Source: JAJFFW01 sp965263375 | GTDB lineage: Bacteria > Pseudomonadota > Alphaproteobacteria > Caulobacterales > Parvularculaceae | Reading direction: 5' to 3' | Assembly: GCA_965263375.1 (NCBI GenBank) | Contig: OZ253669.1 | Location: 1,550,001-1,614,000, forward strand | Length of the DNA stretch: 64,000 nt | In this document: one piece after another, positions 34,057-42,345 of the stretch | Position numbering within the stretch: the stretch's first letter is position 1 | How the letters are laid out: each line of letters opens with the position of its first letter | Notes under the pieces: model-generated | Databases searched by the model: none | Told to the model about the DNA's origin: nothing | What the model saw: the letters and a program-made list of their open reading frames with translations, nothing else | Translations under genes and position numbers: made by a program

Positions 34057-34539
34057 CTATAAGCCAATCTTTCGTTCTTGAAATAAGACAAGGGCTGCAA
34101 ATGCGCACTTATGTTTTTTCTCGGTGGATTGAAAAGTAGCAATCGCTTTTTTGGCACCTTCAATCATACTTAAAACTTCTGGCCTTGCAAAACGTGCTGT
34201 CGGGTTATAATCCGCGCGCATTCTGGCTTCATACATTTGTACAAAATAAGCAGCAAAATCTTCGATTTCTGTAGGGAAATTGTATCCGTTTGATTTTACT
34301 GTACAGCGTTCACAGGCTTTCTTTGCAAAATTGTGAGCAGGGGCCCTATAGGTTTGTACCCATGCTCTTTCGCACCTGTCAGGAGAGCTGCCTCCTATGA
34401 GGCAATCAGCTGCATTTTCACAAAGCGCATGAAACATGGCGTAGTATGCTGAACTAACGCTACGTCGCATATCAATTTGTTGTACGTTTTTTGTGCGGCT
34501 GGCAAGCACCTTGGCTTGAAGGATTAGCTCAGTATGCAC
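34057..34539 (-). CDS. HEPN-domain protein, candidate toxin
   Basis: A 160-residue helical protein with the HEPN-like start MRRSVSSAYYAMFHALCENA, a central TYRAPAHNFAKKAC with Arg65 and His69 (an R-x3-H variant of the RNase motif R-x4-6-H), and EIEDFAAYFVQMYEARMRAD followed by YNP, a pattern I recall from HEPN proteins in defence and toxin loci. HEPN domains commonly act as metal-independent RNases. It starts with GTG one base after the stop of a small upstream gene, so the two form a pair. Toxin activity is inferred. Confidence 0.7.
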   Translation of the reverse strand: MHTELILQAKVLASRTKNVQQIDMRRSVSSAYYAMFHALCENAADCLIGGSSPDRCERAWVQTYRAPAHNFAKKACERCTVKSNGYNFPTEIEDFAAYFVQMYEARMRADYNPTARFARPEVLSMIEGAKKAIATFQSTEKKHKCAFAALVLFQERKIGL

Positions 34540-34540
34540 C

Positions 34541-34858
34541 TTACAAGGCCCTCAGGCGCCCGTCCCTTTTAATTCTAGTACGAAAATACGGCTGTTGGTG
34601 GATGCCATTTTCTCGTAGTGTTCTTGAAGCGGCGGCTACCATATCAAACATCCCGCCGCGCTCCCATTTCGTGGGTTTTACCGCCAGGATAATCTTGACC
34701 TCTATTATCGAATTACCTTCAGAATCAGTCCCTGCGTCGAACTCGATTGACTGCACATCTACATCAAGACGCGCAGAAATAGCCGCTGATACTAAGTCAC
34801 TGATTTCACTTGAGATTATGTCTATATGTTCGTCTGTCAAATCGGTCATTAACATCAT
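34541..34858 (-). CDS. Small partner protein of the HEPN gene
   Basis: A 105-residue acidic protein, likely starting at the second Met (MTDLTDEHIDIISSEISDLV), with an alpha helix followed by beta strands (VQSIEFDAGTDSEGNSIIEV) and a basic C-terminus. I know no named family. Its stop codon lies one base before the GTG of the HEPN gene, which suggests translational coupling like that of an antitoxin-toxin pair. A role as a neutraliser or specificity subunit is inferred from this arrangement. Confidence 0.6.
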   Translation of the reverse strand: MMLMTDLTDEHIDIISSEISDLVSAAISARLDVDVQSIEFDAGTDSEGNSIIEVKIILAVKPTKWERGGMFDMVAAASRTLRENGIHQQPYFRTRIKRDGRLRAL

Positions 34859-35080
34859 TTATCTCCCCATTACTAATTTGCTACTAACGAAGTTACAAAG
34901 AAGTGTCATCCGTACAATTTGTAGCATTATTCGAAATATAGGGTAGAGCTCTCGAGAAGGAAAGTTCGGCATGCTTCCTTAATTCTTTGCATTCGTAAAA
35001 GGCAATACTCTCCCATCAAATGAGGTATTATAATACCGCATTTTTATCTTATTGTTTTTGCTGCATTCTTTAAAAAGTTG

Positions 35081-35109
35081 TTGACGCAAAAAGTCATTTG
35101 GGGTATTTC
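35081..35109 (+). promoter_or_regulatory. Candidate rplM-rpsI promoter
   Basis: TTGACG at 35081-35086 and TATTTC at 35104-35109 are separated by 17 bases. It points at the ribosomal protein genes 172 bp downstream and at the hairpin at 35141. Confidence 0.45.
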
Positions 35110-35140
35110 GCGCGCTTTCCTGGCGTATTGCTGACGCGCT

Positions 35141-35173
35141 GTGGGGAGGAAGGGCGCCGCCCTTTTTTCCCAC
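35141..35173 (+). terminator. Hairpin with T tract in the rplM leader
   Basis: Arms GTGGGGAGGAAGGG and CCCTTTTTTCCCAC pair (with G-U pairs in RNA) around GCGCCGC. The inner core AAGGGCG/CGCCCTT followed by T residues looks like an intrinsic terminator or attenuator upstream of rplM. Confidence 0.55.
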
Positions 35174-35280
35174 CCTGTCATGACCTTACGCTAAGGGCAT
35201 GAATTTACTAGCGAAACCGTACCCTAGTTGCTGAGCTAAAAAGTCATTTGGGGCGCGGTTAAATTTTAGGATTTGACCTG

Positions 35281-35748
35281 ATGAAAACCTATAACGCCAA
35301 ACCGGGCGAGGTTGAAAAGAACTGGCTGTTAATCGACGCCAAAGGCCTTGTTGTCGGCCGTCTAGCAGCGCTGATTGCAACGCGCCTTCGCGGCAAGCAC
35401 AAGCCAGCCTATACGCCTCATATTGATTGCGGCGACCATGTGGTCGTTATCAATGCAGATAAAGTTGTCTTTACAGGCAACAAGATGAAGAACAAAAAGT
35501 TCTATTGGCACACGGGATATCCTGGTGGGATTAAAGAACGCTCGATGGAAAAAATCCTCGGCGGTAAATTCCCAACACGGGTTGTCACCAAAGCGGTTGA
35601 GCGGATGATGCCGAAAGACTCTCCGCTTGCGCGTAAGCAAATGACGCATCTGCGCGTTTATGTTGGGGAAGAGCACCCACACGAGGCGCAAAACCCAACA
35701 AAACTCGACATTGCGGCGATGAACCCTAAGAACTCGCGGGAAGCATAA
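35281..35748 (+). CDS. rplM: 50S ribosomal protein L13
   Basis: A 155-residue ribosomal protein beginning MKTYNAKPGEVEKNWLLIDA, with GRLAALIATRLRGKHKPAYT and VINADKVVFTGNKMKNKKFY, all standard L13 features. It binds 23S rRNA early in 50S assembly. It is the first gene of the conserved rplM-rpsI pair; rpsI follows after 5 bp. The upstream leader has a promoter candidate and a hairpin that may serve control. Confidence 0.98.
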   Translation: MKTYNAKPGEVEKNWLLIDAKGLVVGRLAALIATRLRGKHKPAYTPHIDCGDHVVVINADKVVFTGNKMKNKKFYWHTGYPGGIKERSMEKILGGKFPTRVVTKAVERMMPKDSPLARKQMTHLRVYVGEEHPHEAQNPTKLDIAAMNPKNSREA

Positions 35749-35753
35749 GACTG

Positions 35754-36293
35754 ATGAGCAATACAGAAAACACCGCCTCTTCTTTAGAAGATCTAAAATC
35801 AATCGCCTCGAACACAGGCGCTTCTGACGCAGCGGCTAGCGCGCCGGAAGGTGTTGAGATTTCCTTTGGCGATGAGCCAATTGTTTATGAGCCAAAGATC
35901 GACGATCTTGGCCGTTCATATGCGACGGGTAAGCGTAAAACGGCAATCGCACGGGTTTGGATTAAGCCAGGCGCTGGGCGTATTACCGTCAACAAAAAGG
36001 ACCATACGGAATATTTTGGCCGTGCCGTTCTTCAAATGATCATTAAACAGCCGTTGCAAGCTGCGGAACGCGAAAACCAGTTTGACGTGGTCTGCACGGT
36101 TTCTGGCTCTGGTCCTTCTGGCCAAGCGGGCGCGGTACGTCACGGTATCGCAAAAGCGCTAACCCATTACGAGCCTGAGTTGCGCAGTGTGCTGAAAAAA
36201 GGTGGGTTCTTAACCCGCGACAGCCGGGTTGTGGAACGGAAAAAATACGGCCGTAAAAAAGCGCGTCGTTCATTCCAGTTCTCAAAACGCTAG
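35754..36293 (+). CDS. rpsI: 30S ribosomal protein S9 with N-terminal extension
   Basis: A 179-residue S9. The conserved body starts near residue 52 (SYATGKRKTAIARVWIKPGA) and ends with the basic KYGRKKARRSFQFSKR tail that reaches the P-site tRNA. The first ~50 residues are an acidic, Ser/Ala-rich extension (SSLEDLKSIASNTGASDAAA) not found in E. coli S9 (130 residues) but common in several alphaproteobacterial lineages. A terminator follows. Confidence 0.98.
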   Translation: MSNTENTASSLEDLKSIASNTGASDAAASAPEGVEISFGDEPIVYEPKIDDLGRSYATGKRKTAIARVWIKPGAGRITVNKKDHTEYFGRAVLQMIIKQPLQAAERENQFDVVCTVSGSGPSGQAGAVRHGIAKALTHYEPELRSVLKKGGFLTRDSRVVERKKYGRKKARRSFQFSKR

Positions 36294-36321
36294 AGCTTTT
36301 TGCTTTTACAATAATGCTTGG

Positions 36322-36346
36322 CGGCGCGGTTTTTCCGCGCCGTTTT
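36322..36346 (+). terminator. Terminator of the rplM-rpsI operon
   Basis: An 8-bp stem, CGGCGCGG at 36322-36329 and CCGCGCCG at 36335-36342, with a TTTTT loop and a TTTT tail, 28 bp after the rpsI stop. Confidence 0.85.
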
Positions 36347-36436
36347 GCGTTTTGTGCTTAGGCTTTCATTCCTCTAGCGAAATGCCCTATAAGGGCGCTC
36401 TAACGCTTAATTATTCACACGAAAAAGATCGGCATT

Positions 36437-38146
36437 ATGGCCCGCATTCTCATTACTTCCGCGCTCCCCTATATCAATGGCATCAAGCATCTTGGCAATT
36501 TGGTCGGGTCTATGTTGCCAGCCGATGTTTACGCCCGGTTTGAGCGTGCCCGCGGGGCCGACGTGCTTTATATCTGCGCAACAGATGAGCATGGCACGCC
36601 AGCGGAATTGGCGGCGAGCGCGGCCGGTCAATCTACGGCTGAATACTGCGCGGAGCAGCACGAGATCCAAAAGCAGGCGGGCGAAGCCTTCGGGCTTTCG
36701 TTCGATTATTTCGGACGAACCTCCGCACCAGAAAACCACGCGCTCACTCAACATTTTGCGGACGTTTTGGAAGCAAATGGCCTGATCGAGGAGCGCGCCG
36801 ACAAACAAGTCTATGCGGTGGATGATCGGCGTTTCTTGCCTGATCGCTATGTTGAAGGAACATGCCCCCATTGCGGATATGAAAAGGCGCGGGGCGATCA
36901 ATGTGATAATTGCGGACGATTACTGGACCCAGTTGATCTAAAGGATCCTTATTCTGCCGTATCCGGATCAAAAAACATCGAAATCCGCGAGACAAATCAC
37001 CTTTATCTTCTCCAGTCACAACTGCAAGATGATATCGCCGCTTGGGTGGAGGGTAAAAAAGATTGGCCACATCTAACCCGCTCCATCGCGCAAAAATGGC
37101 TGAAAGAAGGGTTGCGCGATCGTTCTATCACGCGTGATCTTAAATGGGGCATTGCCGTGACAAAGGACGGCTCGCCGCGACCAGGCTTTGAAGACAAAGT
37201 ATTCTATGTTTGGTTTGATGCGCCGATCGCTTATATCGCCGCGACCCAAAAATGGGCGAGCGATACGGGCGGGGATTGGCAAAGCTGGTGGCGCACTGAT
37301 GCTGGCGCTAATGATGTGCGTTATGTCCAGTTTATGGGCAAAGATAATGTGGCGTTCCACACGGTTTCGTTTCCGGCGACAATCCTTGGATCGAAAGAAC
37401 CATGGAAAAGCGTTGATACTCTGAAGGCGTTAAACTGGCTGACTTGGTATGGCGGTAAATTCTCGACAAGCATGAACCGCGGGATCTTTATGGATCAGGC
37501 GTTGGAGCTTCTGCCTGCGGATTATTGGCGTTGGTATTTAATGTCGAATGCGCCTGAGTCTGATGATGCTTCCTTTACGTTGGAACATTTTGCTGGGGTC
37601 GTAAACAAAGACCTTGCCGATGTGCTTGGCAATTTTGTCAATCGTATCACCAGGTTTTGCACGGCCCGCTTTGGCGAAGCGGTGCCGGATACAGGGGAAT
37701 ATGGCGCAGAAGAAGAGGCGCTCACAAAGCTGCTTCAAACCCATGTCACCGCCTACACGGGCTATCTTGAACAGATGGAGTTCCGTAAAGCCTTTGCTGA
37801 ACTAAGACTAATCTGGACGGCGGGTAACGAATATCTTCAAAGAGCGGCGCCGTGGACAGTCATTAAAGAAGATAAAGACGCTGCTGCGGCGTCGGTGCGG
37901 TGTGCGCTAAATCTGATTGTAATGATCGCAGCCCTTTCACGGCCCGTTATCCCGTTTACTGCTGATAAGATGTTCGCGATTTTTGATCTCGATGCGCAAA
38001 AGGCTGGCGCATGGCCAACAGATGTTGCCGCAAGCTTAAACGCACTGCCCAAAGGCGCTGCGTTTAAAGCACCCGACGTTTTGTTCGCGAAGATCGAAGA
38101 TGATCAACTTGGCGAATGGCGTGAACGTTTCGGCGCTGAAGACTAG
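36437..38146 (+). CDS. metG: Methionyl-tRNA synthetase
   Basis: A 569-residue class I synthetase. The HIGH-type motif is HLGN (residues 18-21) in PYINGIKHLGNLVGS, and the KMSKS-type loop is KFSTS (residues 341-345), the variant of the archaeal/bacterial MetRS1-like group. The zinc knuckle has CPHCGYEK...CDNCGR. The anticodon-binding domain follows (FTLEHFAGVVNKDLADVLGN). It charges initiator and elongator tRNA-Met. There is no C-terminal EMAP/tRNA-binding extension. It is monocistronic. Confidence 0.97.
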   Translation: MARILITSALPYINGIKHLGNLVGSMLPADVYARFERARGADVLYICATDEHGTPAELAASAAGQSTAEYCAEQHEIQKQAGEAFGLSFDYFGRTSAPENHALTQHFADVLEANGLIEERADKQVYAVDDRRFLPDRYVEGTCPHCGYEKARGDQCDNCGRLLDPVDLKDPYSAVSGSKNIEIRETNHLYLLQSQLQDDIAAWVEGKKDWPHLTRSIAQKWLKEGLRDRSITRDLKWGIAVTKDGSPRPGFEDKVFYVWFDAPIAYIAATQKWASDTGGDWQSWWRTDAGANDVRYVQFMGKDNVAFHTVSFPATILGSKEPWKSVDTLKALNWLTWYGGKFSTSMNRGIFMDQALELLPADYWRWYLMSNAPESDDASFTLEHFAGVVNKDLADVLGNFVNRITRFCTARFGEAVPDTGEYGAEEEALTKLLQTHVTAYTGYLEQMEFRKAFAELRLIWTAGNEYLQRAAPWTVIKEDKDAAAASVRCALNLIVMIAALSRPVIPFTADKMFAIFDLDAQKAGAWPTDVAASLNALPKGAAFKAPDVLFAKIEDDQLGEWRERFGAED

Positions 38147-38276
38147 CTGATTGCAACATTCAACTGTACGCCGTTCTTGCACCGATGGCGGCTCTTGTGG
38201 ATATTAAAGGCTAATGTGACCGCCATGTGATGTGGCGCAATGGCGTTTTTTAAGAAATATCTAGCAAGAGGGATAA

Positions 38277-39071
38277 ATGTCGATGGACAAACTGTTTCGG
38301 TTAGATGGGCGCACCGCGTTGGTAACGGGTGGATCGCGCGGCATCGGCAAAATGATCGCGAAAGGTTTGCTGTCGCAAGGGGCAAGCGTCTATATCTCTT
38401 CGCGAAAAGTCGATCAATGTGAGGACGCAGCTGCGGAACTTTCAAAAATTGGTCCCTGCATTGCGCTTCCACAGGATGTTTCTACGAATGATGGGTGTAA
38501 AAATCTTGCCGAGCGAGTTCAAGACGCGAGCGGGGGAGCGTTAGATATACTTGTGAACAATGCTGGCGCAGCCTGGGGGCATCCATTTGAAGAGTTTCCT
38601 GAGGCGGGCTGGGATAAGGTGATGGACTTGAACGTCAAGTCATTGTTCTTCCTAACGCAGATGCTGCATGGCGCGCTAAAAGTAAATGCTTCTTTGGATA
38701 CTCCTTCGAAAGTGATTAATATCGCTTCCATTGACGGTATAAAAATTAATCCGTGGGAGACTTATTCCTATCAAGCCTCAAAGGCGGCTGTCATCCATTT
38801 AACACGGCGCATGGCGGCGCGCTTAATACGGGACAATATTGCCGTTAGCGGCATTGCGCCGGGGGCTTTTTCCTCTGAAATGAATTTCGCCGCGAAAAAT
38901 GCGCCGGATGAAACAGCCAAGGCAGTTCCTGCCGGGCGCATTGGCCGTGAAGAGGATATGGCGGGGACGGCTATTTTTCTTGCGTCCCGCGCTGGGGATT
39001 ATGTCGTCGGCGACACGCTCGCAGTTGATGGCGGGGTCGCATATTCCGCTTTGGGACCCGCTTTCGGCTAA
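38277..39071 (+). CDS. Short-chain dehydrogenase/reductase (RhlG-like)
   Basis: A 264-residue classical SDR: cofactor motif TGGSRGIG (residues 17-24), NNAGAAWG, catalytic Ser in NIASIDGI, and the Tyr-x3-Lys pair in YSYQASKAA. The preference appears to be NADP(H), given the SSRK after strand 2. The overall pattern (LFRLDGRTALVTGGSRGIGK, DVSTNDGCKNLAE) resembles 3-oxoacyl-ACP-reductase-like RhlG proteins. The physiological substrate cannot be read. The first ATG has AAGAGGG upstream; a second ATG lies two codons later. Confidence 0.92.
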   Translation: MSMDKLFRLDGRTALVTGGSRGIGKMIAKGLLSQGASVYISSRKVDQCEDAAAELSKIGPCIALPQDVSTNDGCKNLAERVQDASGGALDILVNNAGAAWGHPFEEFPEAGWDKVMDLNVKSLFFLTQMLHGALKVNASLDTPSKVINIASIDGIKINPWETYSYQASKAAVIHLTRRMAARLIRDNIAVSGIAPGAFSSEMNFAAKNAPDETAKAVPAGRIGREEDMAGTAIFLASRAGDYVVGDTLAVDGGVAYSALGPAFG

Positions 39072-39105
39072 AATCAGTCGTTTTCTAGATTTGGGCAGAA
39101 TCGGG

Positions 39106-39128
39106 TCATAGAAATCTCTATGATTTTT
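39106..39128 (+). terminator. Terminator after the SDR gene
   Basis: A 7-bp stem TCATAGA/TCTATGA with a 4-base loop and five T residues (39124-39128), 35 bp after the stop codon. Confidence 0.7.
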
Positions 39129-39193
39129 ACCATTGGCGGCTTACAAGGCGCTTAAAGTAGAACTGCTTTGGGGCTATTTTTGAAAACGACGTT

Positions 39194-40195
39194 ATGTCTA
39201 GGCGCAAAGAATGTTGGGTGGTTACCGACGGCCGGGCTGGCATAGAAAGCCAGGCGCTTGGCTTGGCCGAAGAAGTTGCGCGCTATTGCGACATTCACAT
39301 TGTCAAAAAAATTATCAGCGTACAAAGCCCGTGGCGACATCTGCCATATCCGCTTTGGGGAGACCCTTTTGATAAGCTTTCGCGAGAGTATTCGTTGCTG
39401 CGTCCGCCATTTCCTGACCTTTGGATAGGTTGCGGAAGGCTCAGCATACCCTTTGGCATGGCCCTAAAAAAACGTCATGCCGCAACCTTTACTGTTCAGT
39501 TGCAACGCCCCAGAGCGCCAACCCATGCATTTGATTTAGTCGTCCCGCCAAGCCATGATCAATTGAGCGGCGATAATGTCTTTCCGATTATTGGTTCACC
39601 TAACCGCATTACTTCACAAAAACTTACCGAAGCGGGCGAACAGCTTGCTCCTTATATTGAACGCCTACCAAAGCCACGTATTGCTGTTCTGCTGGGCGGA
39701 TCAAATCGATACAATCGTGTGAATGAATTTCAGGCGGCGCGATTACAAATTGTGTTGGGCAATCTATTGGCTGAAGGTTTTGGGTTGATGGTCACGAGTT
39801 CGCGGCGCACGCCAAGCGTCGTGCGAACAGCATTGACAGGCTTTCAAACCGAAGCTGCATGGTTTTCAGTGCAACAAGAGGGACTTTCGCCCCCCGCTAA
39901 TCCATATTTTGGAATGTTGGATCAAGCGGACCACATAATGGTCACGGATGACAGTGTTAATATGGCGGCGGAAGCAGCCGCAACAGGTAAACCAGTTCAT
40001 ATTTACCATTGGCGCGGCGAGGAAATGCAGGGCGTTTCGCAAAAATTTCGCCGATTTCATAACAGTTTGATGGAATACGGGGCGACCCGTGCTTTTTCTG
40101 GTATAATGGATGAGTGGCGCTATAGGCCTTTACAGGAAACAACGCGGGCTGCGAAAGAATTGATATGCCGTTGGCGCGCGTTTCAAGGTGCATAG
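39194..40195 (+). CDS. ELM1-family (DUF1022) protein
   Basis: A 333-residue protein of the ELM1/GT-B-like family named after a plant mitochondrial fission factor. The start CWVVTDGRAGIESQALGLAE, central LLGGSNRYN and MVTSSRRTP, and late MVTDDSVNMAAEAAATGKPV-HIYH are hallmarks. The fold resembles glycosyltransferase GT-B enzymes and the GDSVNM-like segment would bind a sugar nucleotide; the biochemical activity in bacteria is unknown. It appears monocistronic in this window. Confidence 0.92.
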   Translation: MSRRKECWVVTDGRAGIESQALGLAEEVARYCDIHIVKKIISVQSPWRHLPYPLWGDPFDKLSREYSLLRPPFPDLWIGCGRLSIPFGMALKKRHAATFTVQLQRPRAPTHAFDLVVPPSHDQLSGDNVFPIIGSPNRITSQKLTEAGEQLAPYIERLPKPRIAVLLGGSNRYNRVNEFQAARLQIVLGNLLAEGFGLMVTSSRRTPSVVRTALTGFQTEAAWFSVQQEGLSPPANPYFGMLDQADHIMVTDDSVNMAAEAAATGKPVHIYHWRGEEMQGVSQKFRRFHNSLMEYGATRAFSGIMDEWRYRPLQETTRAAKELICRWRAFQGA

Positions 40196-40249
40196 GGGGA
40201 TAGGAGCGCTGACGTAACCAGCGCTTCCTATTGGTATATTTCCGTGCCT

Positions 40250-40723
40250 TTACTTTGTTAAAGACCGCAACATCCAAGCTGTTTTCTCATGGATTTGGAT
40301 GCGGACGGTTAACAAATCTTCGCTTGCAGCATCGTTCGCCTCTCCCGCCGCCTCGAGTGCTTGTCGTGCGCGGCGGATTAAAGTTTCGTGGTCAGCGAGA
40401 AGCGTTTGGATCATATCGTTAGCATTAATCTGACCGTCTTCGGCTTTGGAGATTTCTGATTTCTCTGAAAAAGCCGCGCCGCTGGCTGGGGTAAAGACAT
40501 CAAGAGCCCGTACGCGTTCAGCAATCTCGTCAAGGGCCGCCCACATTTCACGGTACTGTTCTTCAAACATGATGTGTAACGTATGGAACTGCGGCCCGAC
40601 AACATTCCAGTGGAACGCATGGGTTTTCATATAAAGCATATATGTATCGGCGAGCACGTCGTTTAAGGCTTTTGCGACTGCGCCGCGTGCATTGTCATCT
40701 AATCCAGTGTTGATCTTGGTCAT
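40250..40723 (-). CDS. dps: DNA starvation/stationary-phase protection protein Dps
   Basis: A 157-residue ferritin-like protein. The start at 40723 is chosen because GGAGAG lies 8 bases upstream and the protein then begins MTKINTGLDDNARGAVAKAL. The ferroxidase ligands lie in MKTHAFHWNVVGPQFHTLHI and in EQYREMWAALDEIAERVRAL, as in Dps dodecamers, which store iron, consume peroxide and coat DNA. No lysine-rich N-terminal tail, so DNA binding may be weak. An inverted repeat spans its promoter region. Confidence 0.95.
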   Translation of the reverse strand: MTKINTGLDDNARGAVAKALNDVLADTYMLYMKTHAFHWNVVGPQFHTLHIMFEEQYREMWAALDEIAERVRALDVFTPASGAAFSEKSEISKAEDGQINANDMIQTLLADHETLIRRARQALEAAGEANDAASEDLLTVRIQIHEKTAWMLRSLTK

Positions 40724-40743
40724 GATGGCTCTCCGTCCGATTG

Positions 40744-40790
40744 CTATTTGATGATCATAAGATAGCGATAAAAAAGCATTGATCAAATAG
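40744..40790 (-). promoter_or_regulatory. dps upstream region with 9-bp inverted repeat
   Basis: CTATTTGAT at 40744-40752 and its exact complement ATCAAATAG at 40782-40790 flank the stretch where the minus-strand promoter should lie (AT-rich, with TATCTTAT). It may bind a redox or iron regulator, which I cannot name from the motif. Confidence 0.45.
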
Positions 40791-40794
40791 ATAA

Positions 40795-40830
40795 TAAAAA
40801 ACCTCTCTATTGATTTTATCGATAGAGAGG
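40795..40830 (-). terminator. Terminator of the aminotransferase gene
   Basis: A 13-bp stem, one G-U pair (arms CCTCTCTATTGAT and ATCGATAGAGAGG at 40802-40830), followed on the minus strand by TTTTTTATT. It lies 22 bp after the aminotransferase stop and just upstream of dps. Confidence 0.9.
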
Positions 40831-40851
40831 CTGGGAAAGTCGGATTAAAAT

Positions 40852-42060
40852 TTATGTCAACGATGCGCAGAATTGTTGGATTCGCGTGCACGCTTCTTTT
40901 AAAGCTTCATCGGAGGTAGCGTATGAAATACGAAAATAGGGTGATAGGCCAAATGCGGCGCCGAAGACAACCGCGACGGCTTTGTCTTCCAAAAGCGCCG
41001 CTGCAAATTCTTCGTCATTGGTAATTGTTTTACCACCTGGTGTTTTCTTGCCTAAAACGCCTTCGCAAGAAGGATAGACATAAAACGCCCCTTGAGGGGT
41101 TGCGCATGTAATGCCATCTGCCTCATTCAACATAGAAACGACCAAGTCGCGGCGGGTTTTGAACGCTTTGTTGCGCTCTTTTAAAAAGCTATGATCCCCG
41201 TTTAGCGCAGCAACGCTCGCCCACTGGCTTATGGAGCAGGCGTTTGAGGTAGTTTGAGACATCATTTTCCCCATCGCTTTTAAGAGTTTTTCAGGACCAC
41301 CCGCATAGCCAATGCGCCATCCGGTCATGGCGTAAGCTTTAGAGACGCCATTAACAGTCAGTGTCCGCTCATAAAGCTCGGGTGCAACTTCAGCAATTGA
41401 AGAAAACTCAAATCCATCATAGGTGATATGTTCGTACATATCGTCCGCCATCACCATAACATGCGGGTGTTTTAGCAATATATCGGCAAGCGCTGCGAAT
41501 TCTCCGCGGGTGTAAGCGGACCCCGTGGGGTTAGAAGGCGAGTTTAAAATCAGCCATCGTGTTTTGGGCGTGATTGCGCGCTCAAGCTCTTCTGCAGTGA
41601 TAAGGAATTTGTTTTCCGCGCTGGTTTTTACAATCACGGGCTCACCGCCTGTGAGTTTGACCATGTCAGGATAAGACACCCAATAAGGGGCAGGGATAAT
41701 GACTTCATCACCCGGATTAAGGCTCGCGGCGAGCGCGTTGTATAAAACAACTTTACCGCCAGGGCCGACGCCAATTTGCGAACGATTGTAATCTAAGTTA
41801 TTGTCTCGCTTAAACTTGGCGGCGATTGCGTCTTTAAGCTCCGGAATGCCATCCACTGCCGTATATTTCGTTTCCCCTCGGCGAATGGCTTCAATCGCTG
41901 CTTCTTTTACATGATCAGGGGTGTCGAAATCTGGTTCTCCTGCGCCAAGGCCAATTACGTCCACGCCCTGCGCTTTAAGTTCGCGCGCTTTTTGCGTGAC
42001 TGCCATCGTCGGCGAGGGAGCGACGCGGGATAAAGCGTCGGAAGGGATAAAGTCCGTCAT
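40852..42060 (-). CDS. Class I aspartate aminotransferase (AatA/AspC type)
   Basis: A 402-residue fold-type I PLP enzyme. The PLP lysine is Lys241 in NGVSKAYAMTGWRIGY; LILNSPSNPTG and the C-terminal RISYAT supply the substrate-binding Asn and Arg. The start with LSRVAPSPTMAVTQKARELK matches subgroup Ib (alphaproteobacterial/thermophile) aspartate aminotransferases, which also may use prephenate. It interconverts aspartate and oxaloacetate with glutamate. A single gene with its own terminator. Confidence 0.95.
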   Translation of the reverse strand: MTDFIPSDALSRVAPSPTMAVTQKARELKAQGVDVIGLGAGEPDFDTPDHVKEAAIEAIRRGETKYTAVDGIPELKDAIAAKFKRDNNLDYNRSQIGVGPGGKVVLYNALAASLNPGDEVIIPAPYWVSYPDMVKLTGGEPVIVKTSAENKFLITAEELERAITPKTRWLILNSPSNPTGSAYTRGEFAALADILLKHPHVMVMADDMYEHITYDGFEFSSIAEVAPELYERTLTVNGVSKAYAMTGWRIGYAGGPEKLLKAMGKMMSQTTSNACSISQWASVAALNGDHSFLKERNKAFKTRRDLVVSMLNEADGITCATPQGAFYVYPSCEGVLGKKTPGGKTITNDEEFAAALLEDKAVAVVFGAAFGLSPYFRISYATSDEALKEACTRIQQFCASLT

Positions 42061-42345
42061 TTTTTGATCCTTATTGAACCGGTTTGTTGTTCGTAATCCT
42101 GGCGCGGCTTATCCACAAGCCCCGTTGATTAAGTCGTCTAATCTGGGGAAAAAATTTTACCGCCAAGAGGCGTTATGAAGAATTTTTTCGGCTGAAGACA
42201 TCTGTCTATACAACTGAAATAATTGGGTGATTTCTCTTTTTGGGTGTGCGGCGTCCTGGTTTTTGCTCTATTTTAGCGACATTGGAGAGTTCCAAGATCA
42301 AAAAAGGTATGATCTGATTGTCGCAGTTACTGGGAGAGAGGCGAG

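Larger units (their letters stand above)
34859..35280. other. 422-bp region: HEPN-pair promoter side and rplM leader
   Basis: Contains two imperfect 27-bp direct repeats (35077-35103 and 35227-35253) sharing AAAAAGTCATTTGGGG, and between them a strong hairpin (35141-35173). The first repeat embeds TTGACG, 17 bases, then TATTTC, a plausible promoter toward rplM. The rest shows nothing I can name. Confidence 0.6.

Noticed and set aside
34979..35380. Two minus-strand frames sharing NDFL-QQL segments upstream of and across the rplM start
   Set aside because: Their similarity comes from the 27-bp direct repeat; one is antisense to rplM and neither has a ribosome-binding site.
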